Source of the DNA: Rhynchopus sp. YZ270_cl-10
Taxonomy: Eukaryota; Euglenozoa; Diplonemea; Diplonemida; Diplonemidae
Direction of reading: 5' to 3'
Length of the DNA stretch: 64,000 nt
NCBI GenBank assembly: GCA_964035575.1
Contig: OZ037904.1
Location: 1,054,001-1,118,000, forward strand
The notes below the pieces were generated by a model. It searched no databases and was not told the origin of the DNA. It saw nothing but the letters and a program-made list of their open reading frames with translations. The stretch's first letter is position 1. Each line of letters begins with the position of its first letter. The position numbers and the translations under genes were made by a program. Below, piece by piece: positions 1 to 8,480 of the stretch.

Positions 1-7
1 ACACACA

Positions 8-715
8 ATGGCAGCCATGCGCGCACTCGGGTTGATGTGCCTGGTCGGCACGGCTCTCGGTGCTGATGATACTGTTGCCTCTGTCAGGACCATCTCGTCT
101 GACCCCAACGGGGACATTGCAGGAGGACTCCGCCTCACGTTTCTGTACGACAAGATCGCAGCCTGGCCGGATGTGGCAGGGTCTGAGCTGCGCACTGTGC
201 CCGACTTCCTGAAGGGACACATGCTGGACGTGCCGAGACAGACATTCCCGGCAGACTCGACTGTGCGCTACTCGTGCCCTGCTGCAGGAAGCCCGTGCGA
301 CGCATTCGTGTTCCTGTACGAGTGCTACCCGTGCCCGTCGCTGAAGGGAGCCCTCCCCACGTACCTGATGGCGAACGGATGGGAACGTTCGCGTTGCGCA
401 CCCAGCTTCGTGACTGGCGCACCTGGCGGCCTCACACACAGAATGACCTCGTACAGGAAGACTGTGGCACCTGGAGGCATTGAGACCTTCGACACCCTTA
501 GCGACGTGGAGTGGGCTGCGTTTGCGATCAGCCCCGGCACTGCTGTGGACTGCTCGACGCTGCTGGCTCAGGGCGACTGCGAGGCCCCTGCGCTGGGCGA
601 CTTCTGCCGCTGGAACGGAAGGTGCCAGCCGAACACGTGCATCCCCGCTGGCCCACAGCCAGGTGGGTGCCCGGCACACGTCTGCATCGGAAACGAGTGG
701 CCCCTCACGATCTAG
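8..715 (+). CDS. Secreted cysteine-rich protein, tandem copy 1
   Basis: I do not recognise the family. The 235-residue product begins with a clear signal peptide (MAAMRALGLMCLVGTALG, residues 1-18), so it is probably secreted or enters the endomembrane system. The rest is a compact domain with 12 cysteines in two clusters: four in the middle, starting at YSCP and ending at CYPCP, and the others mainly near the C-terminus (FCRWNGRC and GCPAHVC). There is no membrane anchor. The start at 8 is preceded by ACACACA and matches the start context of copy 2 at 1379. The two copies are nearly identical except in the first residues of the mature protein. A third paralogue lies at 16675. The disulfide-rich secreted nature is inferred from composition; the function is unknown. 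Confidence 0.85.
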   Translation: MAAMRALGLMCLVGTALGADDTVASVRTISSDPNGDIAGGLRLTFLYDKIAAWPDVAGSELRTVPDFLKGHMLDVPRQTFPADSTVRYSCPAAGSPCDAFVFLYECYPCPSLKGALPTYLMANGWERSRCAPSFVTGAPGGLTHRMTSYRKTVAPGGIETFDTLSDVEWAAFAISPGTAVDCSTLLAQGDCEAPALGDFCRWNGRCQPNTCIPAGPQPGGCPAHVCIGNEWPLTI

Positions 716-1378
716 TTTGTCGCAATAATGGTCTGTGTGATGTGATTACCGTTCTTTTCTTGTTTATTATTGCTGCTCATCTTTTCTTAGAAACACCGCC
801 ACCAACACTCCACGGACCACACCCCTTTCCACGTTCCGCCACACCACCCTGCCTTGCGTTGTGCAAGAGCGGGTGGTGCAGCAGAACACCCCCAGCTTTG
901 TGCCTCGTGCACACCTCCCGTTGCCCCCCTGTGGTCGTTTTGTGGAGTATCGTCTGTCAAAGCAATTTACACATACATACCTTCCTCTTTTTATTAAACA
1001 TAAGAACACTCCTGTTCGCATTTGTGTTCCTTCTTTTTTTGCCGCGCAATCTGAACATGGGCCGCAAGGCCTGACGCCGGCAACTTATTCTTTATCTCGG
1101 TTTATTTATTCTACTTACCTGTGCTGTTGTGTTGCTGCCCTTTTACCCTGTTGGTTGCAACTGTTTGTTGTAACCACCTTACCTTGGGCGTGTGCCGTAG
1201 AAGCGGAAATGCATCCGTGAAAAACGATAAACGTCGTAAACAATACCCAAACAAAAAAAAGGATGGAGCAGGTGTGATGTTTTTATTTTTCGTGAGTTCC
1301 CCACTGTACGTGCACCCCACCCACACACACACACAGCTGTGCATCCTCACCTCCATTACACACCGCTTTTCACACACA
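716..1378. other. Spacer between the tandem Cys-rich genes
   Basis: This stretch has no gene. The part from 716 to about 1085 is duplicated downstream of copy 2 (2087 to about 2465). It holds a block at 843-890 (CTGCCTTGCGTTGTGCAAG and following) that also appears, more diverged, near 18165-18215 downstream of the third paralogue. From about 1090 the sequence is unique and ends in a CA-rich run and an AG at about 1335, 43 bases before the next start codon. That AG is a plausible splice acceptor for copy 2. Confidence 0.6.
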
Positions 1379-2086
1379 ATGGCAGCCATGCGCGCACTCG
1401 GGTTGATGTGCCTGGTCGGCACGGCTCTCGGTGCTGATGCCAACACTGCCACTGTCATTTCCACCCCGGCTGGCGCCACCGAGCAGATTGCAGGAGGACT
1501 CCGCCTCACGTTTCTGTACGACAAGATCGCAGCCTGGCCGGATGTGGCAGGGTCTGAGCTGCGCACTGTGCCCGACTTCCTGAAGGGACACATGCTGGAC
1601 GTGCCGAGACAGACATTCCCGGCAGGGTCGACTGTGCGCTACTCGTGCCCTGCTGCAGGAAGCCCGTGCGACGCATTCGTGTTCCTGTACGAGTGCTACC
1701 CGTGCCCGTCGCTGAAGGGAGCCCTCCCCACGTACCTGATGGCGAACGGATGGGAACGTTCGCGCTGCGCACCCAGCTTCGTGACTGGCGCACCTGGCGG
1801 CCTCACACACAGGATGACCTCGTACAGGAAGACTGTGGCACCTGGAGGCATTGAGACCTTCGACACCCTTGGCGACGTGGAGTGGGCTGCGTTTGCGATC
1901 AGCCCCGGCACTGCTGTGGACTGCTCGACGCTGCTGGCTCAGGGCGACTGCGAGGCCCCAGCACTGGGCGACTTCTGCCGCTGGAACGGAAGGTGCCAGC
2001 CGAACACGTGCATCCCCGCTGGCCCACAGCCAGGTGGATGCCCGGCACACGTCTGCATCGGAAACGAGTGGCCCCTCACGATCTAG
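1379..2086 (+). CDS. Secreted cysteine-rich protein, tandem copy 2
   Basis: This second copy encodes a 235-residue protein with the same signal peptide and the same 12 cysteines as the gene at 8. The start at 1379 was chosen because the sequence around it (CACACACAATGGCAGCCATG) matches copy 1; the open frame runs further upstream, but that part is spacer. From about residue 37 on the two proteins differ at only two positions (Asp to Gly and Ser to Gly), and the remaining base changes there are mostly silent. Residues 21 to about 36, just after the signal peptide, differ at most positions. Function is unknown. The pair is a recent tandem duplication. Confidence 0.85.
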   Translation: MAAMRALGLMCLVGTALGADANTATVISTPAGATEQIAGGLRLTFLYDKIAAWPDVAGSELRTVPDFLKGHMLDVPRQTFPAGSTVRYSCPAAGSPCDAFVFLYECYPCPSLKGALPTYLMANGWERSRCAPSFVTGAPGGLTHRMTSYRKTVAPGGIETFDTLGDVEWAAFAISPGTAVDCSTLLAQGDCEAPALGDFCRWNGRCQPNTCIPAGPQPGGCPAHVCIGNEWPLTI

Positions 2087-2921
2087 TTTGTCGCAATGGT
2101 CTGTGTGATGTGATTACCGTTCTTTTCTTGTTTATTATTGCTGCTCATATTTACCGCCACCAACACTCCACGGACCACACCCCCTTTCCACGTTCCGCCA
2201 CACCACCCTGCCTTGCGTTGTGCAAGAGCGGGTGGTGCAGCAGAACACTCTCAGTTTTGTGCCTCGTGCACACCTCCCGTTGCCCTCTGTGGTCGTTTTG
2301 TGGAGTATCGTCTGTCAAAGCAATTTACACATACATACCTTCCTCTTTTTATTAAACATAAGAACACTTCCCAGCGTAGTTGCAGGGACTCTGTTCGCAT
2401 TTGTTTTCCTTCTTTTTTTGCCGCATAATCTGAACATGGGCCGCAAGGCCTGACGCCGGCAACTTATTATTTTTTTCGTTTTATTTATTTTACCGCCGCA
2501 TGGGCCAAACAAATATGACGGGATGGGCCTTTTGTTTACTTTGTTGTCACACCACCCCACCACACCATCTCTTCAACCCTCTGCACAGTACACATTTACA
2601 CATGCTACACTGCACAATGTACACACGAGGTTTCTAATACCCGTTGTTTCTTTGTCTTTTTTTTCCACACGCTTTTTGTTTTTTGCTTTTTTTTTTTTGC
2701 ACCCTTCTGTTCTACAGACCACACCGCCTTGGGATCATCTTGCAAGACATTTTATTATTCCTCCGAAACTTGCTTTAGGAGAAATAGTACCGGCACGGTC
2801 GCCAATCATCCCTCAAACAGGAATATTTTTCCGCAATCAACAAAAAACCAACCTTACCTACCCGATCCTACTATTTCGCCCCCCCTGACCTGGCGGTGTA
2901 CTGAGTCCTTTGCAGCTCACA
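2087..2921. other. Non-coding spacer before the coiled-coil gene
   Basis: The first 380 bases are the duplicated 3' flank of the Cys-rich gene. The remainder is T-rich with pyrimidine runs near 2660-2700 and no convincing frame. It ends with TTTGCAG six bases before the next ATG, a candidate splice acceptor. Confidence 0.5.
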
Positions 2922-5210
2922 ATGCTTTCTCCACAGAGCAGTACAACAGAGGCTATGGCATGCGCCTCTCGAGAACGTGCTATAGCAGAACGCCTACGGC
3001 TTCGTGTTGCACAGTGCGAGGAATCAATTGAATCACTACAACTCGAAGTCACCAAGGCTAAGGCTTGTGAACACGCTGCGCTGCGACAGCTTCAGGTTGA
3101 ACGGGAGACGTTCACCAGCACCCAAGCACTCTACGTTGAGAAGCAGATCCTCGACATTGGGCGCGAAATCGAGCGCACAAAGCGGCACCCACAGCACCAC
3201 CTGCCTTCACATGAAGACTACTGTCTCCGTTGCCTTCGAGAGTTCGATGGAGCACGCAGGGACCAACGCGCCACTACGCACCGTGCTAGCATCGTCTCTC
3301 CCGACGACGACGACAAGGACACAAAAGAGGACAACGACTCTGGCGGCACCACGCACGGCACGCTCATCCTCACAAAGCTTCTTGCGATGGCCCGCAAGCA
3401 GCTTGCCGATGTAGGAGAGGCGGGGCTGCGTCGCGAGCAGCGTCTTGTTGAAGCTGACCAGCACATCCGCGTACTGCACGGCATCATCGAGGCGAGACGG
3501 GGTGGGGACAACCACGGAAGACTCCCCATGGCGGAGTTGAACCATCTTCTGGGCGGCGTTAGTTGGCTACGTTACGCCTTGGGGAGCATTTCCACTGCAG
3601 TCTCCTCTGGACGAGAACAGTTTGCCGCCTCTGCTCTTCACTTGCAGCATGCAGTAGAACGTTCGGTGACATGTGTTGCCCGCTCTGACGATTTGGTAGC
3701 CTACGTTGGCACCGCACTGCAATGCTTCATCGAAGAACTGCAACCCCTCATGGAAGCTGCACGCAGCAGGCATCCGTTACGAAGGTTCATCACCGCAGTG
3801 CCGCGGGTAGCTTACAACGGGCAGATGGAAGGCGGCGGGTGTCAAGATGAAGATGCGTGGACAGGAAACGCGCCGTCGATTCTTGCTGCAGTGGGAAGCT
3901 GGTTTGACTCCTTCTTCGCGGCAGACATCAAACGCGATACGCAAGCGAGAGAACGGGAACGCGAACGGCGCGAAGAGCAACACCGCCACCCAACATCAAC
4001 ACCCCCTTCACAGAGCCCACTAGGCCGCACAGTACCTTCTCCCCCAAGCAGCCCCCGAGGCCAACGACGCGGTGCACGTACACGCAGCATCATCCCAACC
4101 ACGCTACCCACAGAACCCTCCTTAACCCCCGTTGCCTCGATGCGAATAGCCCCCAAAGAGACACCCATCCCCGACACCATCAGCCTGACCGCTGAGGACA
4201 GCTTCTACCCAGACATCGACGAAGGTGAGGACCTCTTCACCAGCATTGGGGTGGCAACGGAAGAGCAGTGCGACGTCTTCTCTGTACCGACGGAGGATGC
4301 TGCGACGAATACACCGGTGTATTGTTCACGTGGTGTCCAGGCGACACCGGAGGAAATGGTTGGTCCAGTATGCGATTTTGCAGCGATTTTGAGTCAACGT
4401 CGGCGGAGTGTCGCAAGCCAGGCAACCGGCGTCGAAACTGCGACATCTTCAACACAGGTTTCCATCCAAACTAACGAGGCCTCTATTGGCAGAGACGAAG
4501 CCGTCCATTCAGGCTGCCAAGCAGATATGTCCGTTGAAGTGGCAGAAGACGCGACCGCCACTACCACATCGTTTTACCTGAGAGCCTCCAAGAGTGAGGC
4601 CAAAGCGAGCCGTGCCTACAGCTACAAATATGTCATCGATTTTGAAGACTCCGACAGCAATGACGACGAGGACCCACTCCCCACCATTGCCTCGCAGGAG
4701 GCTGTCACTACATTGGGAGCAAGGATCGAGGCGTTAGAAGAACGTCTCGACATGAAGACATCGCTCATCCGACACCACCTCAGCAGCGCGGACCGTATTA
4801 GAGTTGAACTGCAAAAGGGACGGTCCGAAATCGCAGATGTACAGCGAGAACAGGCGGCAATGTCACAACAGCTCGCCGAAGCGGCACATCGGGGAAGTCT
4901 CAGCACCGCGTCAGGCATCTGTGCAGAGGACCTGGCAACGGCTGCGCCAATATTCGCAGTGGTGTGTCCACACCCACACTATGGCAGTGCTGCTGGGCCG
5001 CAGGCACTGCTGTACAGCAGGGGGGTCTCGAGAGGGGGGAGAGGGGAGACACGTGGTGGTGGCTTTTCGCGTGGTGGTGTGTCTTCGCGTGGGAGTGTGG
5101 GCATCCCAGAACCTCCAGCAGCGAACCACAAAGCGCGAAGTCAAGTGCACCGTACCCGAGCAAAGCGTGGGAAACAGTACAACGCAGTGAAGTTCCCGCT
5201 TTTGACATAA
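2922..5210 (+). CDS. Coiled-coil protein with acidic middle and RGG-rich C-terminus
   Basis: The 762-residue product is not a family I can name. Residues 1 to about 90 are charged and helical with heptad character, typical of a coiled coil, and a second such stretch lies around residues 600-660. The middle (about 350-590) is Ser/Thr/Glu-rich and looks disordered. Close to the C-terminus there is a run of Arg-Gly repeats (GVSRGGRGETRGGGFSRGG), which in other proteins marks RNA binding or a methylated tail. The ATG at 2922 is the first in frame and follows the acceptor-like TTTGCAG by six bases. No signal peptide or membrane segment is visible, so a cytoskeletal or RNA-granule role is possible but unproven. 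Confidence 0.75.
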   Translation: MLSPQSSTTEAMACASRERAIAERLRLRVAQCEESIESLQLEVTKAKACEHAALRQLQVERETFTSTQALYVEKQILDIGREIERTKRHPQHHLPSHEDYCLRCLREFDGARRDQRATTHRASIVSPDDDDKDTKEDNDSGGTTHGTLILTKLLAMARKQLADVGEAGLRREQRLVEADQHIRVLHGIIEARRGGDNHGRLPMAELNHLLGGVSWLRYALGSISTAVSSGREQFAASALHLQHAVERSVTCVARSDDLVAYVGTALQCFIEELQPLMEAARSRHPLRRFITAVPRVAYNGQMEGGGCQDEDAWTGNAPSILAAVGSWFDSFFAADIKRDTQARERERERREEQHRHPTSTPPSQSPLGRTVPSPPSSPRGQRRGARTRSIIPTTLPTEPSLTPVASMRIAPKETPIPDTISLTAEDSFYPDIDEGEDLFTSIGVATEEQCDVFSVPTEDAATNTPVYCSRGVQATPEEMVGPVCDFAAILSQRRRSVASQATGVETATSSTQVSIQTNEASIGRDEAVHSGCQADMSVEVAEDATATTTSFYLRASKSEAKASRAYSYKYVIDFEDSDSNDDEDPLPTIASQEAVTTLGARIEALEERLDMKTSLIRHHLSSADRIRVELQKGRSEIADVQREQAAMSQQLAEAAHRGSLSTASGICAEDLATAAPIFAVVCPHPHYGSAAGPQALLYSRGVSRGGRGETRGGGFSRGGVSSRGSVGIPEPPAANHKARSQVHRTRAKRGKQYNAVKFPLLT

Positions 5211-5574
5211 TAAAAGAAATGTAAATAAGATAAGGCAAATTCATAAAAAAAACGACGCTGAATTGAACACTCTTTTCACCCACCTCTTCGTTCCAAAACA
5301 CGGTGCGTTGAAAAGCGCCCACCGGTACACCCAACCATTGTACCAAAGGTACACTGTCACAAGCAAACAGGGGATTTTTCACCTTCTGCTTGGCTGCACT
5401 ACTACTATCGCTTTCATCCGGGGCTGGCATCGTACGTGGGTCAGTCGGAGGCACCTGCATCAACAACCTCACTTTTTTTTTTTTTTTGCCCCTCAAATAT
5501 CTCCCTTCTGGGTCCATCCCTTCCCCTTCCCCTTCCCCTCCAACACCCTTCAGGTGCAGCCCAAACCCCCCACG
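5211..5574. other. Spacer with partial family-A repeat
   Basis: A partial copy of the dispersed family-A repeat lies at about 5321-5385 (TACCAAAGGTACACTGTCA is the clearest part). After it come T and CCTT runs and CCCTTCAG, a candidate splice acceptor 21 bases before the ATG at 5575. The open frame continues through this spacer but the translation is low complexity, so I treat it as untranslated. Confidence 0.5.
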
Positions 5575-6339
5575 ATGTCGGGGTTGCTAAAATGCACTCG
5601 CCCCCTGCAATGGATTGGAGGCAACGGCATCCCCACCGCGCTCATGATGAAGAAGAGGAAAGGAGGGGGTGGGTGGGGCAAGAAGCGCATCATTAAAGAG
5701 ATTCTCGTGGGAACCGGGGGGCTGCCGCAGGCCGCAAGCCCGAACAGTCTCATGAAGAGCAAGCAGTACATCGACGTCGATTTCTACCAGTACCGCGAGG
5801 ATCTGCAGTACAACACAAAAGCGCCCTCCCTTGGACGAGCCAAGGCACGGCTTGCTAGCGGAACCCTTACCAATGCGGAATGGGCGTTCACCAAAATGAT
5901 GGGAATTCGGAACACAAACGCTGCGCTCGAGTTGCATGCGAACCACGGTACGGTCTCCCTCCAGAGTGGTGATCGTGATAAATTGATTAAAATGTGCAAA
6001 GACTGCTACTACTGGACAGACGGTATCCACCACATGAACCTCTGTTCGACGAACAACCAGCATTGGCATCGGAAGCACATCTACGGGAAGCTTGAGGAAG
6101 GGTACCGTTCGCTCGACCGTTGGTCGATTAACAAGGGAACGAGGGAGACGGTGTGGGGGTTCCCGCTGCACAGACTGGGAACGATGCTTCCAGCGCGAGG
6201 ATCCCGTGTGCATCACTACGGAAACCCGAAATGCGGGCAGTTCGACAAGTGGCTTCTCATGCGCAGAATGCACCGTGTCGGGGCCGCAAACAAAAGCCAC
6301 CACTTCAGTTTTATCAAAATTTTCCACAAGGAAAAATAG
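5575..6339 (+). CDS. Small basic protein, unknown function
   Basis: This 254-residue, Lys/Arg-rich protein is not recognised. It opens with MSGLLKCTRPLQWIGG, then a Gly/Lys-rich stretch (about residues 25-40) and a compact region with many aromatic residues, including KMCKDCYYWTDGIHHMN and several His and Trp residues. An N-terminus that is positively charged with few acidic residues would fit mitochondrial import, so a mitochondrial ribosomal or RNA-associated protein is one possibility; this is inference only. The ATG at 5575 was preferred over the longer open frame because it follows a pyrimidine tract and AG, and because everything upstream overlaps a dispersed repeat. Confidence 0.65.
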   Translation: MSGLLKCTRPLQWIGGNGIPTALMMKKRKGGGGWGKKRIIKEILVGTGGLPQAASPNSLMKSKQYIDVDFYQYREDLQYNTKAPSLGRAKARLASGTLTNAEWAFTKMMGIRNTNAALELHANHGTVSLQSGDRDKLIKMCKDCYYWTDGIHHMNLCSTNNQHWHRKHIYGKLEEGYRSLDRWSINKGTRETVWGFPLHRLGTMLPARGSRVHHYGNPKCGQFDKWLLMRRMHRVGAANKSHHFSFIKIFHKEK

Positions 6340-6759
6340 ATGTACCCTTCTTCTTTTTTGGGGTTTGTTTTGGTGGTGTCTTGGGGCATCGGGGGTGGTG
6401 GTATTTCTCTTTTTTTTTTTTCGAATTTCGAATTTCGAAGCAATTCTACGTTCTGTTGAACAGAATTTTTTGTGGGCGGGTGGGTGGGAAGGTATTTGGA
6501 TTGGGGATAGGGATATTTTTAAAAGCAGAACATGTGAAAAATAATAATTCCCCTCTTCCCCTCCCTTTTCCCCTAATTATCGGTATTTTCTTAACTTGTA
6601 GAAGCCAGCGCAGCTGATGCTGTGCGATAACGAATATGATAAGGTGACTAAGCACGAGAAGCTTAGGATCATCTTATAAACTTTTCTTTCTTTGTCACAC
6701 AACCTTCTGTTGAGGTGTCTATCATACACCCCAATTTTTATTAAAAACCCAGGGAGCAC
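6340..6759. other. AT-rich spacer with family-C repeat
   Basis: No gene is visible. A family-C repeat copy lies at 6642-6682 (GGTGACTAAGCACGAGAAG followed by a CTTAGGATCATCTTATAAA block). The spacer also contains TTTCGAA direct repeats near 6420-6437. It ends in AACCCAG, a candidate acceptor seven bases before the ERI1-like start codon. Confidence 0.5.
6642..6682 (+). repeat. Family-C dispersed repeat
   Basis: The copy reads GGTGACTAAGCACGAGAAG then GCTTAGGATCATCTTATAAA. Related copies in the same orientation are at 51726-51767, 61689-61730 and 62903-62943, and a weak one at 35655-35685. This copy sits about 80 bases before a gene start. Confidence 0.6.
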
Positions 6760-8151
6760 ATGGCCAAACGAGGCAATTCATTTGACGTCTTGCAGGATAA
6801 AGCAAAGATGAAACGGCAGCTCTCTCACGAACGGCGCGCCGAGGAGAAGAAGCGCCGCAAGGTCGTCGAGCCCGGGGAGGTGCTCCGACGAGCGGAGGAA
6901 CGCTGCAAGACCCTTCCGGTGACGGTGATCCAGGAGGACCCCATATTTGACTACTATCTGGTCATAGATTTTGAGGCAACGTGCGAGGCAAATGACAACA
7001 ACTGGAAGCATGAAATTATAGAATTCCCAATTGTCGTGATTTGCGGTAGAACTGGCAATATTCACTCCCAATTTCACCGATATGTACGGCCAACGTTGAA
7101 CCCGATTCTCACGCCGTTTTGCTTCCGTCTTACCGGAATTAAACAGCGTTGGGTTGATGAGAGCCCGTTGCTCGATGCGGTGCTGCAGGAGGTGCACGAA
7201 TGGCTGTACGACCTTGGGATGTTCGAGGATAAGGTGTCCTTCATCACTGTCACCGACGGTCCTTGGGACTTCCGGAAGTTCTACTGGGAGCATAGTGTCT
7301 TGGAGCAACAGAAGATTTCTCTGAACTATCCATATTATAGGCAGTGGGTGGATATGCGGGTGTTCTTTAAAAGCGTGTTCGGGTTTAGTGGGAATATCCG
7401 AGTGATGTTGAGGAATGTGGGGCTAGAGTTTGTGGGTAATGCGCATAGTGGGATTGACGATTCTACAAATATCGCAAGGATTTTGGTCTCGCTTTTGACA
7501 CGAAAGCATCAGCCCAGCAGTATCAGTGAGATTGATATTACCGAATGGGACCGTGCCTGGAAACGCATTGCGGAACCACCACAACGCAAACGCGAGCTCT
7601 CCCGCGAGCGGCAGTTTCAAAAGCTCGCACCAGACGGGCCGCCGCCCCCGACCTACTCAAGCGCTGAGAAGAAGAGGCGAAGCCGCCAGACACCTACACC
7701 CCCGCTTCCTGCTGTAGAAGAAGAGGAAGGACCCATCGGTGCGGTACCGGTTGAGGAGCCAGACCACCGTGTACTGGAGGAGGAGGAGGCGGTGCCGCCG
7801 TATGTGATCTTGGAGGAAGAACCTGGCGGTGGGAGTGTAGTTTTGGAGGAGGACCATGACAAGGTAGTGTACGTGGATGTGGAGGGGGAAGGGGAAGGTG
7901 GAGGTGGAGGTGGGGGTGCAGCTGAGGCTGGTGCGATTGAGGGTGGTGCGATCCCGGGGCGTGTGGCATGCGTGGCTGAAGGGGAGGGCAGTGCAATTCC
8001 GCGTGTGCCAGTGGTGGAGGGGAAAATAGACACAGAAGGAGTGGTACAAGGGGCAATCCCGGTTGCCCGTCCAGTCCCGAAAGCTCGTCCAGTAACGCAA
8101 CCTAAGCCGAAGCAGAAGGGAGGGACAGGGCGGGGTACGCGGAAGAGATAA
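6760..8151 (+). CDS. ERI1-type 3'-5' exonuclease with long low-complexity tail
   Basis: This 463-residue protein carries a DEDDh exonuclease domain of the ERI1 group (residues about 65-255). Visible motifs are VIDFEATCE (catalytic Asp70 and Glu72), a second Asp in TVTDGPWDFRKF, and NAHSGIDDS near the end of the domain, which provides the catalytic His and last Asp. Family members trim structured RNA 3' ends, such as histone mRNA, 5.8S rRNA or small RNAs; which applies here is unknown. The N-terminus (residues 1-50) is strongly basic and could be a nuclear signal. After about residue 300 the protein becomes a tail of Glu-rich and Gly-rich segments ending in a basic Pro/Lys/Arg stretch, which is unusual for the family. 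The start follows AACCCAG by seven bases. Confidence 0.85.
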   Translation: MAKRGNSFDVLQDKAKMKRQLSHERRAEEKKRRKVVEPGEVLRRAEERCKTLPVTVIQEDPIFDYYLVIDFEATCEANDNNWKHEIIEFPIVVICGRTGNIHSQFHRYVRPTLNPILTPFCFRLTGIKQRWVDESPLLDAVLQEVHEWLYDLGMFEDKVSFITVTDGPWDFRKFYWEHSVLEQQKISLNYPYYRQWVDMRVFFKSVFGFSGNIRVMLRNVGLEFVGNAHSGIDDSTNIARILVSLLTRKHQPSSISEIDITEWDRAWKRIAEPPQRKRELSRERQFQKLAPDGPPPPTYSSAEKKRRSRQTPTPPLPAVEEEEGPIGAVPVEEPDHRVLEEEEAVPPYVILEEEPGGGSVVLEEDHDKVVYVDVEGEGEGGGGGGGAAEAGAIEGGAIPGRVACVAEGEGSAIPRVPVVEGKIDTEGVVQGAIPVARPVPKARPVTQPKPKQKGGTGRGTRKR

Positions 8152-8480
8152 GGAGGGGTGGGTGGGGAGGGAGAGAGGTATCCTAGCCGCTGTTTTTTTT
8201 TTTATAGTTGGGAATAGTATATTTTAAATTGATGGGGGGGGAGGGTTTTGATTGTTTGTGTTGCATATCAGATGTCAACCTCGAAATGGATGTAGAACTG
8301 CATGGGGGATTCACCCCCCCCCTGCACCCGGTCATACCAAGGTACACACTAGAGGGCTTTTGTATTTTCAAGTCAAAAATTTTTTTTTGTTCATCGCACA
8401 CTGAACGTTCTCTTTTCACTCCCCCCTTCCCCCCTTCCCCTTTCCCAACCTCCATTTTCTAGACAACAAAAGTAGACAAA
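8152..8480. other. Spacer with family-A repeat and acceptor
   Basis: The spacer holds a family-A repeat at 8283-8375, then a C/T tract (8419-8452) and TTTTCTAG ending at 8462, which is a good candidate splice acceptor 18 bases before the WD40 start codon. No gene is seen. Confidence 0.55.
8283..8375 (+). repeat. Family-A dispersed repeat, copy A1
   Basis: The element reads GAAATGGATGTAGAACTGCA, then a C-rich stretch, CGGTCATACCAAGGTACAC, and AGAGGGCTTTTGTATTTTCA ending in AGTC. The same order of blocks occurs in the other copies (12936, 34985, 35529, 35995, 48133, and partial ones at 5321, 47188 and 52202), all on the + strand. It lies about 100 bases before a gene start. Confidence 0.75.

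Larger units (their letters stand above)
1..2465 (+). repeat. Tandem gene duplication, unit about 1.37 kb
   Basis: Bases 1 to about 1085 are repeated at 1372 to about 2465 with only scattered differences, covering the whole Cys-rich gene and about 370 bases of 3' flank. Small indels separate the flanks: an extra AAT near 726, and a short GC-rich insertion near 2371 in copy 2. The left boundary is cut by the window edge, so more copies may lie upstream. Confidence 0.85.

Noticed and set aside
5263-5574. N-terminal extension of the small basic protein
   Set aside because: It reads through a dispersed repeat and a pyrimidine tract ending in AG, which look untranslated.
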